DNA of 64,000 bases from the NCBI RefSeq assembly GCF_003390865.1, contig NZ_QMEJ01000001.1, positions 186,001 to 250,000 of the forward strand, given 5' to 3'. The notes below the pieces were generated by a model. The model was not told the origin of the DNA and did no database searches. It saw only the letters and a program-made list of their open reading frames with translations. Position 1 is the stretch's first letter. Each line of letters begins with the position of its first letter. A program made the position numbers and the translations under genes. This DNA comes from Tropicimonas sp. IMCC34011 (lineage in GTDB: Bacteria; Pseudomonadota; Alphaproteobacteria; Rhodobacterales; Rhodobacteraceae). Below, piece by piece: positions 31,704 through 41,173 of the stretch.

Positions 31704-33947
31704 TTGGCAAGCCACAAACAGCGTCTGAGCTGGGAAAGAGTCTCGCGCCTGCGACGGGCGCGCGCAATCCGCACTGGGTCTGCCCTCGGCCTGGTCGTGC
31801 TCGGTCCCGTCCTCGTCATCGGCACATTCTGGGTTCTCGGGCCATTGCGGCAGGGCGCGACGTCGCCATGGCTCCGGGTCGTCATGCTGGTCGACCTCGT
31901 CTACATCCTCGCCGTTGCCACGCTGGTCCTCGGCCGGGTCGCGCGCATGGTCGCGGAGCGCAGGGCAAAGTCGGCCGGATCCCGGCTACACCTGCGACTG
32001 ACCGGCGTCTTCGCCCTGATCGCGCTCATTCCCACGGTTCTCGTCGCCGTTTTCGCTGTCCTGACGATCAATGTCGGTCTCGAAGGCTGGTTCTCGGACC
32101 GGGTGCGCAACGTCGTCGGCGCATCGCTGTCCGCTGCGGAGGCCTACGAGGACGAGCACCGGCGCGACCTGACGCAGGATGCCGCGGTGCTCGCCGGGTA
32201 TCTCAACGTCGCCCGCTCGGCGCGCTTTGCCCTCTCGGACGGCGAGATCCGCCAGCTTCTGACACAGGGGCAGGCGCAGGTGCAGCGCGGCCTTCGGGAA
32301 GCCTACGTCATCGACTCGGACGGCGAGATCCGGGCGCGGGGCGAGCGATCCTATCTCTTTGATTACGAACGCCCGAGCGAGGAGGCGATCGCGCAGGCCG
32401 CGGGCGGCGATCCCGCGATCATCGAGGACTGGGACGCCAACGAGTTCCGCGCCCTGATCCAGCTGACGGCCTTCGCCGACCGGTTTCTCTATGTCAGCCG
32501 CGAGGTGGATGGAGAGATCCTCGCCCTGCTGGACGACACGCAGGAATCCGTGCGGCTCTACAACCAGCTGGAAAGCGAGCGGGGGCGGCTCCTCTTCGAG
32601 TTCGGCCTGCTCTATCTCGGCTTCGCCCTGATCCTGATCCTCGCGGCGATCTGGCTCGGCCTGATCTTCGCCGAGCGCCTGTCGAAGCCGGTGGGCCGTC
32701 TTGCGGGCGCCGCGCAGCGCGTGGGCGACGGGGATCTGAACGTGCGCGTGGTGGAGGCGGACGGCGAGGACGAGATCGCCATGCTGGGCCGCGTGTTCAA
32801 CCAGATGACCCGGCAACTGAAGGGACAGCGCGATGCGCTGCTGTCCACCAACGCCCAGATCGAACGGCGCCGCCGGCTCTTCGACAGCGTTCTGTCCTCC
32901 GTCACGGCGGGGGTGATCGGCCTCGATGCGGAGGGCCGGGTGGACTTCATGAATCGCTCCGCGCTCAGGCTTCTGGAGATCGAGGAGGGCCAAGACCATC
33001 ACGACGCGATCGGCCAGACCGTGCCCGAATTCGCCGGTCTGCTGACGCGTCTGAGGTCGGGGGAGCGCGGCGTCGCCCAGGAGGAGATCCGGCTGTCGCG
33101 GAACGGCAAGCTGGAGAACCTGCTCGTCCGGATGGCAGAGCGGCGCTCCGGGGACGGTGACCTCGAGGGCTACGTCGTGGCCTTCGACGACGTGACCGAG
33201 CTCGTCTCGGCGCAGCGCATGGCCGCCTGGGGGGACGTCGCACGCCGCATCGCCCACGAGATCAAGAACCCCCTGACGCCGATCCAGCTGTCCGCGGAGC
33301 GCGTCCGGCGCAAGTTCTCGTCCCGGCTCGACCCCGAGGAGGCCGAAAGCCTGGAGCAGCTGACGGGCGTCATCATCCGCCAGACCGGCGATCTGCGCCG
33401 CATCGTGGACGAGTTCTCGAAATTCGCCCGGATGCCCGAGCCGGATCGCCGGCGCGCGGACCTCGTCGTGCTCCTGCGCGACGCCGTGACGCTTCAGTCC
33501 CAGCAGCTCGACGAAGCCCTTTCCGCCGACATTCCTTCGGAACCGATCCCGGTGGACGTCGACGAGACGATGATCGGGCAGGCGCTGACGAACCTCATCA
33601 AGAATGCCGGCGAGGCCATCGAGAGCCTGCGCGAGGCGGGGGCGCCCGAGGACTTTTCCCCCGAGATCCGCGTCTCCTGCGAGACCGGGGAGCGGACGGC
33701 GACGATCCGCATCATGGATAACGGCATAGGGCTCCCGGAAGACCGCACGCGGCTTTTCGAACCCTACGTGACGACCCGCGAGACGGGCACCGGCCTCGGC
33801 CTGCCCATCGTGAAGAAGATCATCGAGGAACATGGCGGGAGCTTCGATCTCGAAGACGCCCCGCCGTTCGGTGGAACGGACCGCGCCGGGGCGATGGCAG
33901 TCATCGTCCTGCCCCGCGCGGTGCAGTTCGAGCAGGCAGCAGAATAA
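31704..33947 (+). CDS. ntrY: Membrane sensor kinase NtrY
   Basis: A 747-residue membrane histidine kinase. There are about four membrane helices (two near the start, one near residue 110, one near 305), a HAMP segment ('RLSKPVGRLAGAAQRVGDGDL'), a PAS region ('VTAGVIGLDAEGRVDFMN'), His518 in '[14 protein letters not shown]', and an HATPase domain ('NLIKNAGEAI', 'TGTGLGLPIVKKI'). It senses nitrogen or redox signals and acts on NtrX. The start is TTG 31704. Confidence 0.94.
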   Translation: MASHKQRLSWERVSRLRRARAIRTGSALGLVVLGPVLVIGTFWVLGPLRQGATSPWLRVVMLVDLVYILAVATLVLGRVARMVAERRAKSAGSRLHLRLTGVFALIALIPTVLVAVFAVLTINVGLEGWFSDRVRNVVGASLSAAEAYEDEHRRDLTQDAAVLAGYLNVARSARFALSDGEIRQLLTQGQAQVQRGLREAYVIDSDGEIRARGERSYLFDYERPSEEAIAQAAGGDPAIIEDWDANEFRALIQLTAFADRFLYVSREVDGEILALLDDTQESVRLYNQLESERGRLLFEFGLLYLGFALILILAAIWLGLIFAERLSKPVGRLAGAAQRVGDGDLNVRVVEADGEDEIAMLGRVFNQMTRQLKGQRDALLSTNAQIERRRRLFDSVLSSVTAGVIGLDAEGRVDFMNRSALRLLEIEEGQDHHDAIGQTVPEFAGLLTRLRSGERGVAQEEIRLSRNGKLENLLVRMAERRSGDGDLEGYVVAFDDVTELVSAQRMAAWGDVARRIAHEIKNPLTPIQLSAERVRRKFSSRLDPEEAESLEQLTGVIIRQTGDLRRIVDEFSKFARMPEPDRRRADLVVLLRDAVTLQSQQLDEALSADIPSEPIPVDVDETMIGQALTNLIKNAGEAIESLREAGAPEDFSPEIRVSCETGERTATIRIMDNGIGLPEDRTRLFEPYVTTRETGTGLGLPIVKKIIEEHGGSFDLEDAPPFGGTDRAGAMAVIVLPRAVQFEQAAE

Positions 33948-33973
33948 AGAAAAATGAGAGGGAGCAAGGGATC

Positions 33974-35389
33974 ATGGGCGACATTCTGATCACCGACGAC
34001 GAGCGCGACATCCGCGAGCTTGTCGGCGACATCCTGAAGGACGAGGGCTTTTCGGTCCGGCTCGCGGCGAATGCGGACGAGTGCATGTCCTCGATCAACG
34101 CCGAGCCGCCCGCGCTGATGATCCTCGATATCTGGCTGAAGGACAGCCGGATGGACGGGATCGACATCCTCAAGACCGTGAAGCGGGACAACCCGGACAT
34201 CCCCGTCGTGATCATCTCGGGTCACGGGAACATCGAGATTGCCGTCGCCGCCATCAAGCAGGGCGCCTACGACTTCATCGAGAAGCCGTTCCATATCGAT
34301 CAGCTCATGGTCGTGATCCGCCGGGCGATGGAAACCTCGCGCCTGCGCCGGGAGAATACCCAGCTGCGCCGCCGGGAAGTGGTCGCCGCGGAAATGATCG
34401 GCGCAAGCTATGCCTTCAAGACGCTGAAATCCCAGCTCGAAAAGGTGACGCGCTCGAACGGTCGGGTGATGCTGACGGGGCCGGCCGGCTCCGGCAAAGA
34501 GATCGCCGCGCGCTTCATCCATCAGAATTCGGCGCGCGCCGACGGCCCGTTCGTCACCGTCCCCTCCGCTTCGGTTGAGCCCGAGCGGATGGAGGAGGTC
34601 CTTTTCGGCCGCGAGAGCCCCGAGCGGGGGATCGAACCGGGCCTTCTGGAGCGGGCCCATGGCGGCATCCTCTACTTCGACGAGGTGGCGGACATGCCTC
34701 CGGGCACCCAGTCCAAGATCCTCCGCGTTCTCGTCGATCAGCAATTCCAGCGCGTCGGCGGCACGGACAACGTTCGCGTGGACATGCGGGTGATCTCTTC
34801 GACCAACCGGGATCTTGCGAACGAGATCTCGGCCGGCCGGTTCCGGCAGGAACTCTATCATCGGCTGAACGTGGTCCCGATCCGTGTGCCGGGCCTCGAC
34901 GAGCGACGGGAGGATATTCCCGAGCTGGCCAATTACTTCATCCAGCAGCTGAATCAGACCCAGAGCCTGCCGCTGCGGGAGCTGTCGGACGAGGCCGTCG
35001 CGCTTCTCCAGACGATGCACCTGCCGGGCAACGTGCGCCAGCTGAAGAACCTGATCGAGCGGGCGCTGATCCTCGGCGAGACCGGTGAGGCGATCGGCCC
35101 GCGGGAGCTCGAAGGCGGCGATACCGGCGGCAGCGAGGAGGACCGCGTGGTGCTGTCCGGCGCGCTGGCGACGCTGCCGTTGCGCGAGGCGCGCGAACTC
35201 TTCGAGCGGGAATACCTGCTGACGCAGATCAACCGGTTCGGCGGCAACATCTCCCGCACCGCGACCTTCGTCGGCATGGAGCGCAGCGCGCTGCACCGCA
35301 AGCTCAAGTCGCTCGGGGTGGTGACCTCCAGCAAGGCAGGCGGCCGCGTCGCCCATGTCGAGACGGCCGGGCAGGAAGCGGCGGAGTAG
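33974..35389 (+). CDS. ntrX: Response regulator NtrX
   Basis: A 471-residue regulator with a receiver domain (Asp52 in 'LMILDIWLKDSRMDG'), an AAA+ domain ('GPAGSGKEIAARFIH', 'GGILYFDEVADMPPG') and a C-terminal Fis-type HTH ('SRTATFVGMERSALHRKLKSLG'-like). The GAFTGA loop is replaced by 'GRESPERGIEPG', so sigma54 activation is unlikely. GGGAGCAAGGG lies just before the ATG. It lies 26 bp after ntrY. Confidence 0.95.
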   Translation: MGDILITDDERDIRELVGDILKDEGFSVRLAANADECMSSINAEPPALMILDIWLKDSRMDGIDILKTVKRDNPDIPVVIISGHGNIEIAVAAIKQGAYDFIEKPFHIDQLMVVIRRAMETSRLRRENTQLRRREVVAAEMIGASYAFKTLKSQLEKVTRSNGRVMLTGPAGSGKEIAARFIHQNSARADGPFVTVPSASVEPERMEEVLFGRESPERGIEPGLLERAHGGILYFDEVADMPPGTQSKILRVLVDQQFQRVGGTDNVRVDMRVISSTNRDLANEISAGRFRQELYHRLNVVPIRVPGLDERREDIPELANYFIQQLNQTQSLPLRELSDEAVALLQTMHLPGNVRQLKNLIERALILGETGEAIGPRELEGGDTGGSEEDRVVLSGALATLPLREARELFEREYLLTQINRFGGNISRTATFVGMERSALHRKLKSLGVVTSSKAGGRVAHVETAGQEAAE

Positions 35390-35398
35390 GGCGCTCGG

Positions 35399-35426
35399 GC
35401 GGGGGGCTGCTCCGGCCGCCCCCCGC
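35399..35426. terminator. GC-rich hairpin between converging ntrX and glcB
   Basis: 9-bp arms GCGGGGGGC/GCCCCCCGC (35399-35407 with 35418-35426) and a 10-base loop in the 48-bp gap between two convergent stops. There is no T-run, so termination efficiency is uncertain. Confidence 0.55.
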
Positions 35427-35437
35427 GCGTTCGCCCC

Positions 35438-37612
35438 TTAAGCGGCGCCTTTCGCCTTCACCTGGAGCCGCCGCTCATGGAGCGCGGGCTCGGTGTACCC
35501 AGACGGTGCGATGCGCCCCTTGAAGACAAGGTCGCAGGCGGCCTGGAAGGCGAGGCCGTCGAACTCCGGTGACATCGGAGAGTAATCCGGATCGCCGGCA
35601 TTCTGCTCGTCCACCATCGCCGCCATGCGGCGAAGCGCTCCCATGACGGTCTGCGCATCGGTCAGGTCATGGTGGATCCAGTTCGCCAGCGCCTGCGATG
35701 AGATCCGGCAGGTCGCCCTGTCCTCCATCAGCCCCACGCCCTCGAGGTCCGGCACGGTGGAGCAGCCGATCCCCTGATCGACCCATCGCACCACGTAGCC
35801 GAGGATCCCCTGTGCATTCAGGTCGGTCTCGGAGGCGATCTCCTCCGCCGAAAGTTCGGTCTCCAGAAGCGGGATCGTCAGGAGGGCGTCCAGCCCGTCC
35901 CGGGTCCCGCCGCCGGTTTCCTCGGCGATCTCGTAGAGCCGCTTGAAGACGTCGACCTTGTGGTAATGCGTGGCATGAAGGATGGCCGCGGTGGGCGAGG
36001 GGACCCAGGCGCAGGTCGCCCCGGCCTGCGGATGGGCGATCTTGGCCTCCAGCATGGCGTGCATCCTGTTGGGCATCGCCCACATGCCCTTGCCGATCTG
36101 CGCCCGCCCCTTCAGACCGCAGGCGATGGCGATGTCCACGTTGCGGCTTTCGTAGGCCGATAGCCACTCCGCCGATTTCATCTCCGCCTTGCGCTTCATC
36201 GGCCCGGCTTCCATCGCGGTATGGATCTCGTCCCCGGTGCGGTCGAGGAAGCCTGTGTTGACGAAGGCGATCCGGTCAGACGCGGCCTCGATGCAGGCGG
36301 CGAGGTTGGCGGAGGTCCGGCGTTCCTCGTCCATGATCCCGATCTTCACCATCTTGGCCGGGAGCCCGAGCGTACGCTCCACCGCATCGAAGATCCGGCA
36401 GGTCAGCGCGACCTCCTCCGGCCCGTGCATCTTCGGCTTCACCACGTAGATGGAGCCCGCGGGGGAGTTGTAGGGACCGCCCTCGCGCTTGAAGTCATGG
36501 ATCGCGCAGAGGGTGGAGACGAGGGCGTCGAGAAGACCCTCGGAGATCTCGGCACCATCCTCGTCGAGGACCGCCGGTGTGGTCATCAGGTGGCCGACAT
36601 TGCGCACGAGCATGAGCGAGCGGCCCTTGAGGAGGCGCGGCTGCCCGTCCGGCCCGATGAAGCCGATATCGTCGTTCAGATCGCGGGTGAATGTCTCGCC
36701 GCCCTTGGTAATCTCGGCCGTGAGATCGCCTTTCATCAGGCCGAGCCAGTTGCCATAGGCCAGGACCTTGTCCGGGGCATCGACGCAGGCAACCGAATCC
36801 TCCAGGTCGACGATCGTGCTCACCGCGGCTTCGAGGACGATATCGGCGAGGCCGGCGGGATCGGTCTTGCCGATGGGATGCGTGCGGTCGAGGAAGAGGA
36901 CGATGTGCAGCCCGTTCGCCCGCAGGAACACGTCGGAGACATTGTTGTCCGGCCCGCGATTGAAGCCCGCGAACTGGCGCTCGTCCTTGAGCGTCGTTGA
37001 GCCCATCGAGCCGATGATCATGAGTTTCCCGCCGGAGGGCGCCAGCGCCTGAACGTCCGCCCAGCTTCCTTTCGCGAGGGGAGCCACGGCATCGAGATGC
37101 GCTTTCGCCCAGGCCACGACTTGGCGGCCGCGCTCCGGGTCGTACTCCCCCTTCGGAGCCTCCGAGCCGAGGGCGTCGGTGCCGTAGAGCGCATCGTAGA
37201 GCGAGCCCCACCGGGCATTCGCGGCGTTGAGAGCGTATCGTGCATTGGTGGCCGGAACGACAAGCTGCGGCCCGGCGACGGAGGCGATCTCGGGATCGAC
37301 GCGGCTGGTTGCGACCTCGACCCCGTCCGGTTCCGGCAGAAGGTAGCCGATCTCTTCGAGAAAGGCGCGGTAGTCGGCGGCATCGTGCGGCTGGCCCCGG
37401 CGCTCGACATGCCAGGCGTCGATGGTTTCCTGCAGCTCGTCCCGCCGGTCGAGGAGGGCTCGTGTCGTCGGGCCGAACGCCTTCACGAGACCGGACAGGC
37501 CCGCCCAGAACTGATCCGGCTCGACGCCGGTGCCCGGAAGCGCCTGCTCCTCGATGAAGGTTGCAAGCTCGGTGGCGACCTGCAATCCGGTCTTCTCAAC
37601 ACGATCCGTCAT
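35438..37612 (-). CDS. glcB: Malate synthase G
   Basis: A 724-residue enzyme condensing glyoxylate and acetyl-CoA to malate (glyoxylate shunt, glycolate use). 'GFLDRTGDEIHTAMEAGPM' and 'GKGMWAMPNRMHAMLEAKIAHP' carry the active site; 'GDEIHT' holds the acidic residue region. The ATG at 37612 gives the usual length. No isocitrate lyase lies nearby. Confidence 0.96.
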   Translation of the reverse strand: MTDRVEKTGLQVATELATFIEEQALPGTGVEPDQFWAGLSGLVKAFGPTTRALLDRRDELQETIDAWHVERRGQPHDAADYRAFLEEIGYLLPEPDGVEVATSRVDPEIASVAGPQLVVPATNARYALNAANARWGSLYDALYGTDALGSEAPKGEYDPERGRQVVAWAKAHLDAVAPLAKGSWADVQALAPSGGKLMIIGSMGSTTLKDERQFAGFNRGPDNNVSDVFLRANGLHIVLFLDRTHPIGKTDPAGLADIVLEAAVSTIVDLEDSVACVDAPDKVLAYGNWLGLMKGDLTAEITKGGETFTRDLNDDIGFIGPDGQPRLLKGRSLMLVRNVGHLMTTPAVLDEDGAEISEGLLDALVSTLCAIHDFKREGGPYNSPAGSIYVVKPKMHGPEEVALTCRIFDAVERTLGLPAKMVKIGIMDEERRTSANLAACIEAASDRIAFVNTGFLDRTGDEIHTAMEAGPMKRKAEMKSAEWLSAYESRNVDIAIACGLKGRAQIGKGMWAMPNRMHAMLEAKIAHPQAGATCAWVPSPTAAILHATHYHKVDVFKRLYEIAEETGGGTRDGLDALLTIPLLETELSAEEIASETDLNAQGILGYVVRWVDQGIGCSTVPDLEGVGLMEDRATCRISSQALANWIHHDLTDAQTVMGALRRMAAMVDEQNAGDPDYSPMSPEFDGLAFQAACDLVFKGRIAPSGYTEPALHERRLQVKAKGAA

Positions 37613-37810
37613 AAAAATGGCTCCCTGATCGAATGTGGTGGGCGGTGGGGGGACCGCCTGCATTTGAGCTGAACTTTAGAGGGAAGACGCGACGCGAGTA
37701 AACGGCGCCGCACGACGGGACGCCGCTTGGCGCTGCGAGGCATCTCGTGGGACTGCCGCCTCGCCGAAAGGCATCTGAAGACCGCGAGGACGCTCGGGGA
37801 GCTAAGAGCG

Positions 37811-38281
37811 TCAGCCTTCCCGCTTGAGCGCCGCCGCGACCCAGAGCACCACCAGGACGAGGGAGAGAAGCGCGTTCCAGCCGGCCATGGACAGGCCCAG
37901 AAGCGACCAGACAACCTGATCGCACATCACGACGCCCGTCGGCGCGTCGGTGGACAGAAGATCCGCGCCGCCGAGGCCGGAGAGTCCGGCGCCACCGCCC
38001 GTACAGGCCGTCGGCCCCGGCCAGATCCCCCATTCGACGCCCGAATGGTAGATGCCGATCCCGGCGGTGATGGCGGCAGCGAGCGCACCGAACCAAGCCA
38101 GGCTCCGGGTCCCGAGCGCCAGCGCAGCGACGCCGATCGCGATGGCCGCCGCGTGCGGCCAGCGCTGCCAGAGGCACATCTTGCACGGGGCATAGCCGCC
38201 GATGTGCTGAAAGGCGAAGGCGCCGAGGAGAAGCGCGGCGGAGCCGAGCGTGGCGAGAAGAACGAGCGTGGTGCGGGTCAC
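37811..38281 (-). CDS. dsbB: DsbB-family disulfide bond protein
   Basis: A 156-residue membrane protein with four helices. The quinone-side pair is visible as 'CKMCLWQRWPH' (CxxC after the first helix) and the periplasmic loop holds 'CTGGGAGLSGLGG...CDQVVW' cysteines, which match DsbB. It re-oxidises DsbA using ubiquinone. The GTG start at 38281 overlaps the YqaA-like gene stop by 4 bases. Confidence 0.87.
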   Translation of the reverse strand: MTRTTLVLLATLGSAALLLGAFAFQHIGGYAPCKMCLWQRWPHAAAIAIGVAALALGTRSLAWFGALAAAITAGIGIYHSGVEWGIWPGPTACTGGGAGLSGLGGADLLSTDAPTGVVMCDQVVWSLLGLSMAGWNALLSLVLVVLWVAAALKREG

Positions 38282-38856
38282 AGGAACCTCACTGCGAGAA
38301 ATCCACCGATCAGGGCGGCGACGAAGAGCGTGAAGACGAGGGCGAGGCGGCGCTCGATGAAGTGCCGGATCGGCTCCCCGAAGCGCCAGAGGAGCGCCGA
38401 GACGATGTAGAACCGCAGGCCCCGCGCCACGATGGAGGTGACGAGGAAGGTGCCGAGCGGCATCCCCGTCCAGCCGGACATGATCGTGATGACCTTGAAG
38501 GGAAAGGGCGTCAGTCCGGCCACAAGGACCGCCCAGAAGCCGAGGCCGTTGAAGCGCGTGTTGAACTCTTCCATGCTGTGCGCCTTGCCGAGCGCTTCAA
38601 GCACGGGTTGCCCGACCTGATCGTAGAAGAAGGCGCCGATGACGTAGCCCGCGAGGCCGCCGAGAACCGACGCGATCGTCGCGACGGTCGCGATCAGGAA
38701 GGCCCTGCGGCGCTGTGCCAGGATCATCGGGATCATCAGGATGTCGGGCGGAATCGGAAAGACGGAGCTTTCGGCGAAGGCCACGGCGGCCAGCGCCCAG
38801 AGCGCCCGAGGCCCGGCGGAGAGGGCCATCGTCCAGTTGTAGAGGCGAGCGAGCAC
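38278..38856 (-). CDS. YqaA/DedA-family membrane protein
   Basis: A 192-residue SNARE-associated (VTT/DedA-like) membrane protein. 'ALAAVAFAESSVFPIPPDILMIP' and 'AGLTPFPFKVITIMSGWTGM' are the family signatures; about five helices. The DedA family is linked to lipid flipping and membrane homeostasis. The GTG start at 38856 has GAGGAA upstream. It is translationally coupled to dsbB. Confidence 0.9.
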   Translation of the reverse strand: MLARLYNWTMALSAGPRALWALAAVAFAESSVFPIPPDILMIPMILAQRRRAFLIATVATIASVLGGLAGYVIGAFFYDQVGQPVLEALGKAHSMEEFNTRFNGLGFWAVLVAGLTPFPFKVITIMSGWTGMPLGTFLVTSIVARGLRFYIVSALLWRFGEPIRHFIERRLALVFTLFVAALIGGFLAVRFL

Positions 38857-39037
38857 GGGCGACGTTCCTCGAGGCGGGGTGTCCGGTGGACATGACCCGC
38901 GCCGCAGCCGCGGTCAAGGCTGAGGCTCGGACGCGGGGCGGCATGAGGCGGTCCCGCAGCGATGTCCCGGCATTGTCCCCGCGGCGCCGAACGGCTAGAG
39001 GGCGCAGCACTTCAGACCCGCCACGGGAGAGTGCGCG

Positions 39038-39583
39038 TTGAGGGGGATCGGCGTCCTGATCGAGCGGGCCGCGCGCGGCATGGCCGTCCTTGCGGGGATC
39101 GGACTTCTCGGCCTGTCCGTCATGGTCTGCGTCTCCGTGATCGGCCGTGCCCTGACGGGACTGGGGCTGGGGCCGGTACGCGGGGATTACGAGCTGATGG
39201 CGAATGGCTGCGGCATCGCTGTCTTCTGGGTCCTCCCCTGGGCCACGCTCTCCCGCGCCCATGTGAGGGTGGATATCGCGGCCTCCCGGCTCCCGGCGCG
39301 CCTCCGGGACGGTCTGGGCTTGCTCGGCGATCTTTTACTGGCCCTCGCGGCCTTCGTCATTCTCCGCCAGCTCTGGCTCGGCTTCGGCGAAAAGCTCCCC
39401 TACGGCTCAGAGGTGCTGCGGTCCGCGCTCGGGCTCGGCGCCCGGCCGTATTACACCGAGACAACCTTCGATCTGGGCCTGCCGGTCTGGGCGCTGCTCG
39501 CGGCGGCCCTGGCGGGCGCGGTCATGACCGTCGTCGCGGCTTTGCGGGCGGCCTGGGTGTCGTTTGCCGAGGCGATGTCATGA
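39038..39583 (+). CDS. dctQ: TRAP transporter small membrane subunit DctQ
   Basis: A 181-residue protein with four membrane helices and the DctQ layout ('GRALTGLGLGPVRGDYELMANG', 'FWVLPWATLSRAHVRVDI'). It pairs with DctM for sodium-driven uptake of an organic acid. The start is TTG 39038 after a GGGAGA site. The stop overlaps dctM. Confidence 0.9.
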   Translation: MRGIGVLIERAARGMAVLAGIGLLGLSVMVCVSVIGRALTGLGLGPVRGDYELMANGCGIAVFWVLPWATLSRAHVRVDIAASRLPARLRDGLGLLGDLLLALAAFVILRQLWLGFGEKLPYGSEVLRSALGLGARPYYTETTFDLGLPVWALLAAALAGAVMTVVAALRAAWVSFAEAMS

Positions 39584-40935
39584 CCGGACCCGCGCTCGCC
39601 GCCCTCGTCTTTGCCGGCGTGATCGCCGCGATCCTGGCGCGTATCCCCGTGGCCGTCGCCATCGGCGGTGCCGGGATCGCGGGAACGTGGGCGATCCTCG
39701 GCAGTGCGGCGGGGCCGATGAGCCAGTTGAAGACGCTGCCGTTCGATATCTTCTCGACCCCCTCGCTCGTCATCGTCCCGCTGTTCCTGCTGATGGGGCA
39801 GGTGGCCACGCAGACGGGCCTCTCCGCGGCTCTCTTCGGCGTCGCCGGGGACTGGGCCGGGCATCGCCGGGGCGGAATGGCGCTGGCCGGGATCGGCGCA
39901 TCGGCCGGTTTCGGGGCGATCTGCGGCTCGTCGCTCGCCACCGCCTCGACCATGGCGCAGGTCGCGCTGCCCGAGATGCGCGCGCGGGGCTATTCGGACG
40001 CGCTGGCGGCCGGGACCGTGGCGGCGGGCGGGACATTGGGCATTCTCATTCCGCCCTCCGTGATCCTGGTGATCTACGCCATCATGGCCGAGGCCAACAT
40101 CGTGACCCTGTTCGCGGCCGCCCTTCTGCCCGGGCTTCTAGCGACGGCCGGATATGCCCTCGTCATCGTGCTCTACGTCCGCATCGCGCCAGGCGCAGGG
40201 CCGGCCGGGGCGCGCGCGCCGCTCAAGGCGCGGCTCGCAGGGCTGTCGCAGGCATGGCCGGTCCTCGCGATCTTCGGGCTGACCATGGGCGGCATGCTCG
40301 TGGATCTCGACTGGCAGAGTGCCGGTCTCCAGGCTCTTTTCACGCCAAACGAGGCGGCCGCTTTCGGTGTGGTGGCGACCCTCCTTCATGGCGCCGTGAC
40401 CGGACGGCTGACCCTGGCCGGTCTCGTCGAGGCTATCCTCGAAACGGCCCGGACCACGGCGATGATCTTCGCGATCCTCCTCGGGGCCGAACTCTTCAAG
40501 GGGTTCCTCGCCCTGACGCAGGCCCCGCAGGCGCTGGCAGCGTGGGTGGAAGCGGCCGGAATAGTGCCCTTCGTGGTCCTCGCGGCGATGCTGCTGGCCT
40601 ACCTCATCTTCGGATGCGTCATGGATAGCCTGTCGATGATCCTCCTCACGGTGCCGGTCTTCCTGCCGGTGATCGAGGGGCTCGACTTCGGGCTCCAGGC
40701 CGGTGAGGCCGCGATCTGGTTCGGCATCCTCGCGCTGATGGCGGTGGAGGTGGGACTGATCACGCCGCCGGTCGGGTTGAACCTCTTCATCCTGTCGGCG
40801 GCGGCGCCCGGGATCGACGTGCGTCGGATCTGGGCGGGCGTGCTGCCCTTCATCCTGTCCGATATCCTGCGCATCGCGATTCTGGGCGCGCTTCCGGCCA
40901 TCTCCCTGTGGTTGCCGCGTTGGCTTGCGGGTTGA
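39580..40935 (+). CDS. dctM: TRAP transporter large permease DctM
   Basis: A 451-residue permease with 11-12 membrane helices: 'LKTLPFDIFSTPSLVIVPLFLLMG', 'GIGASAGFGAICGSSLATASTM', 'GTLGILIPPSVILVIYAI' and 'ITPPVGLNLFILS'. No DctP binding-protein gene is adjacent; the gene upstream is divergent and downstream is tRNA-Leu, so the substrate cannot be inferred. Confidence 0.94.
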   Translation: MTGPALAALVFAGVIAAILARIPVAVAIGGAGIAGTWAILGSAAGPMSQLKTLPFDIFSTPSLVIVPLFLLMGQVATQTGLSAALFGVAGDWAGHRRGGMALAGIGASAGFGAICGSSLATASTMAQVALPEMRARGYSDALAAGTVAAGGTLGILIPPSVILVIYAIMAEANIVTLFAAALLPGLLATAGYALVIVLYVRIAPGAGPAGARAPLKARLAGLSQAWPVLAIFGLTMGGMLVDLDWQSAGLQALFTPNEAAAFGVVATLLHGAVTGRLTLAGLVEAILETARTTAMIFAILLGAELFKGFLALTQAPQALAAWVEAAGIVPFVVLAAMLLAYLIFGCVMDSLSMILLTVPVFLPVIEGLDFGLQAGEAAIWFGILALMAVEVGLITPPVGLNLFILSAAAPGIDVRRIWAGVLPFILSDILRIAILGALPAISLWLPRWLAG

Positions 40936-40978
40936 GGCTGGCGTAGCCCGCGCGGCTCGGTTAGGTACGGACCTGCTG

Positions 40979-41062
40979 GCCCGAGTGGCGGAATGGTAGA
41001 CGCAGGGGATTCAAAATCCCCCGCCTCGCGGCGTGTCGGTTCGAGTCCGACCTCGGGTACCA
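40979..41062 (+). tRNA. tRNA-Leu (anticodon CAA)
   Basis: Acceptor stem GCCCGAG (40979-40985) pairs with CTCGGGT (41052-41058); the anticodon stem GGGGA/TCCCC carries the loop TTCAAAA, giving anticodon CAA (reads UUG). A class II variable arm and a T-loop GGTTCGAGTCC are present, and CCA is encoded. The prophage integrase starts just beyond its 3' end, so this gene is the likely attachment site. Confidence 0.96.
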
Positions 41063-41173
41063 CGTTGGTTTTGAAAGGAAAGGCGCTCGATCTCGATACT
41101 CCTCCGACCTTGGCTCCAGCGCCGTATCCCACACCTCTATCCCACTTTCACGATTCGTCATCGGTTCGTTCTC

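Noticed and set aside
40599-41132. A 177-codon minus-strand frame across dctM and the tRNA
   Set aside because: It is antisense to dctM and to tRNA-Leu; the 'WYPRSDSNRHAARRG' text is the well-known false translation of the strand opposite a tRNA-Leu gene.
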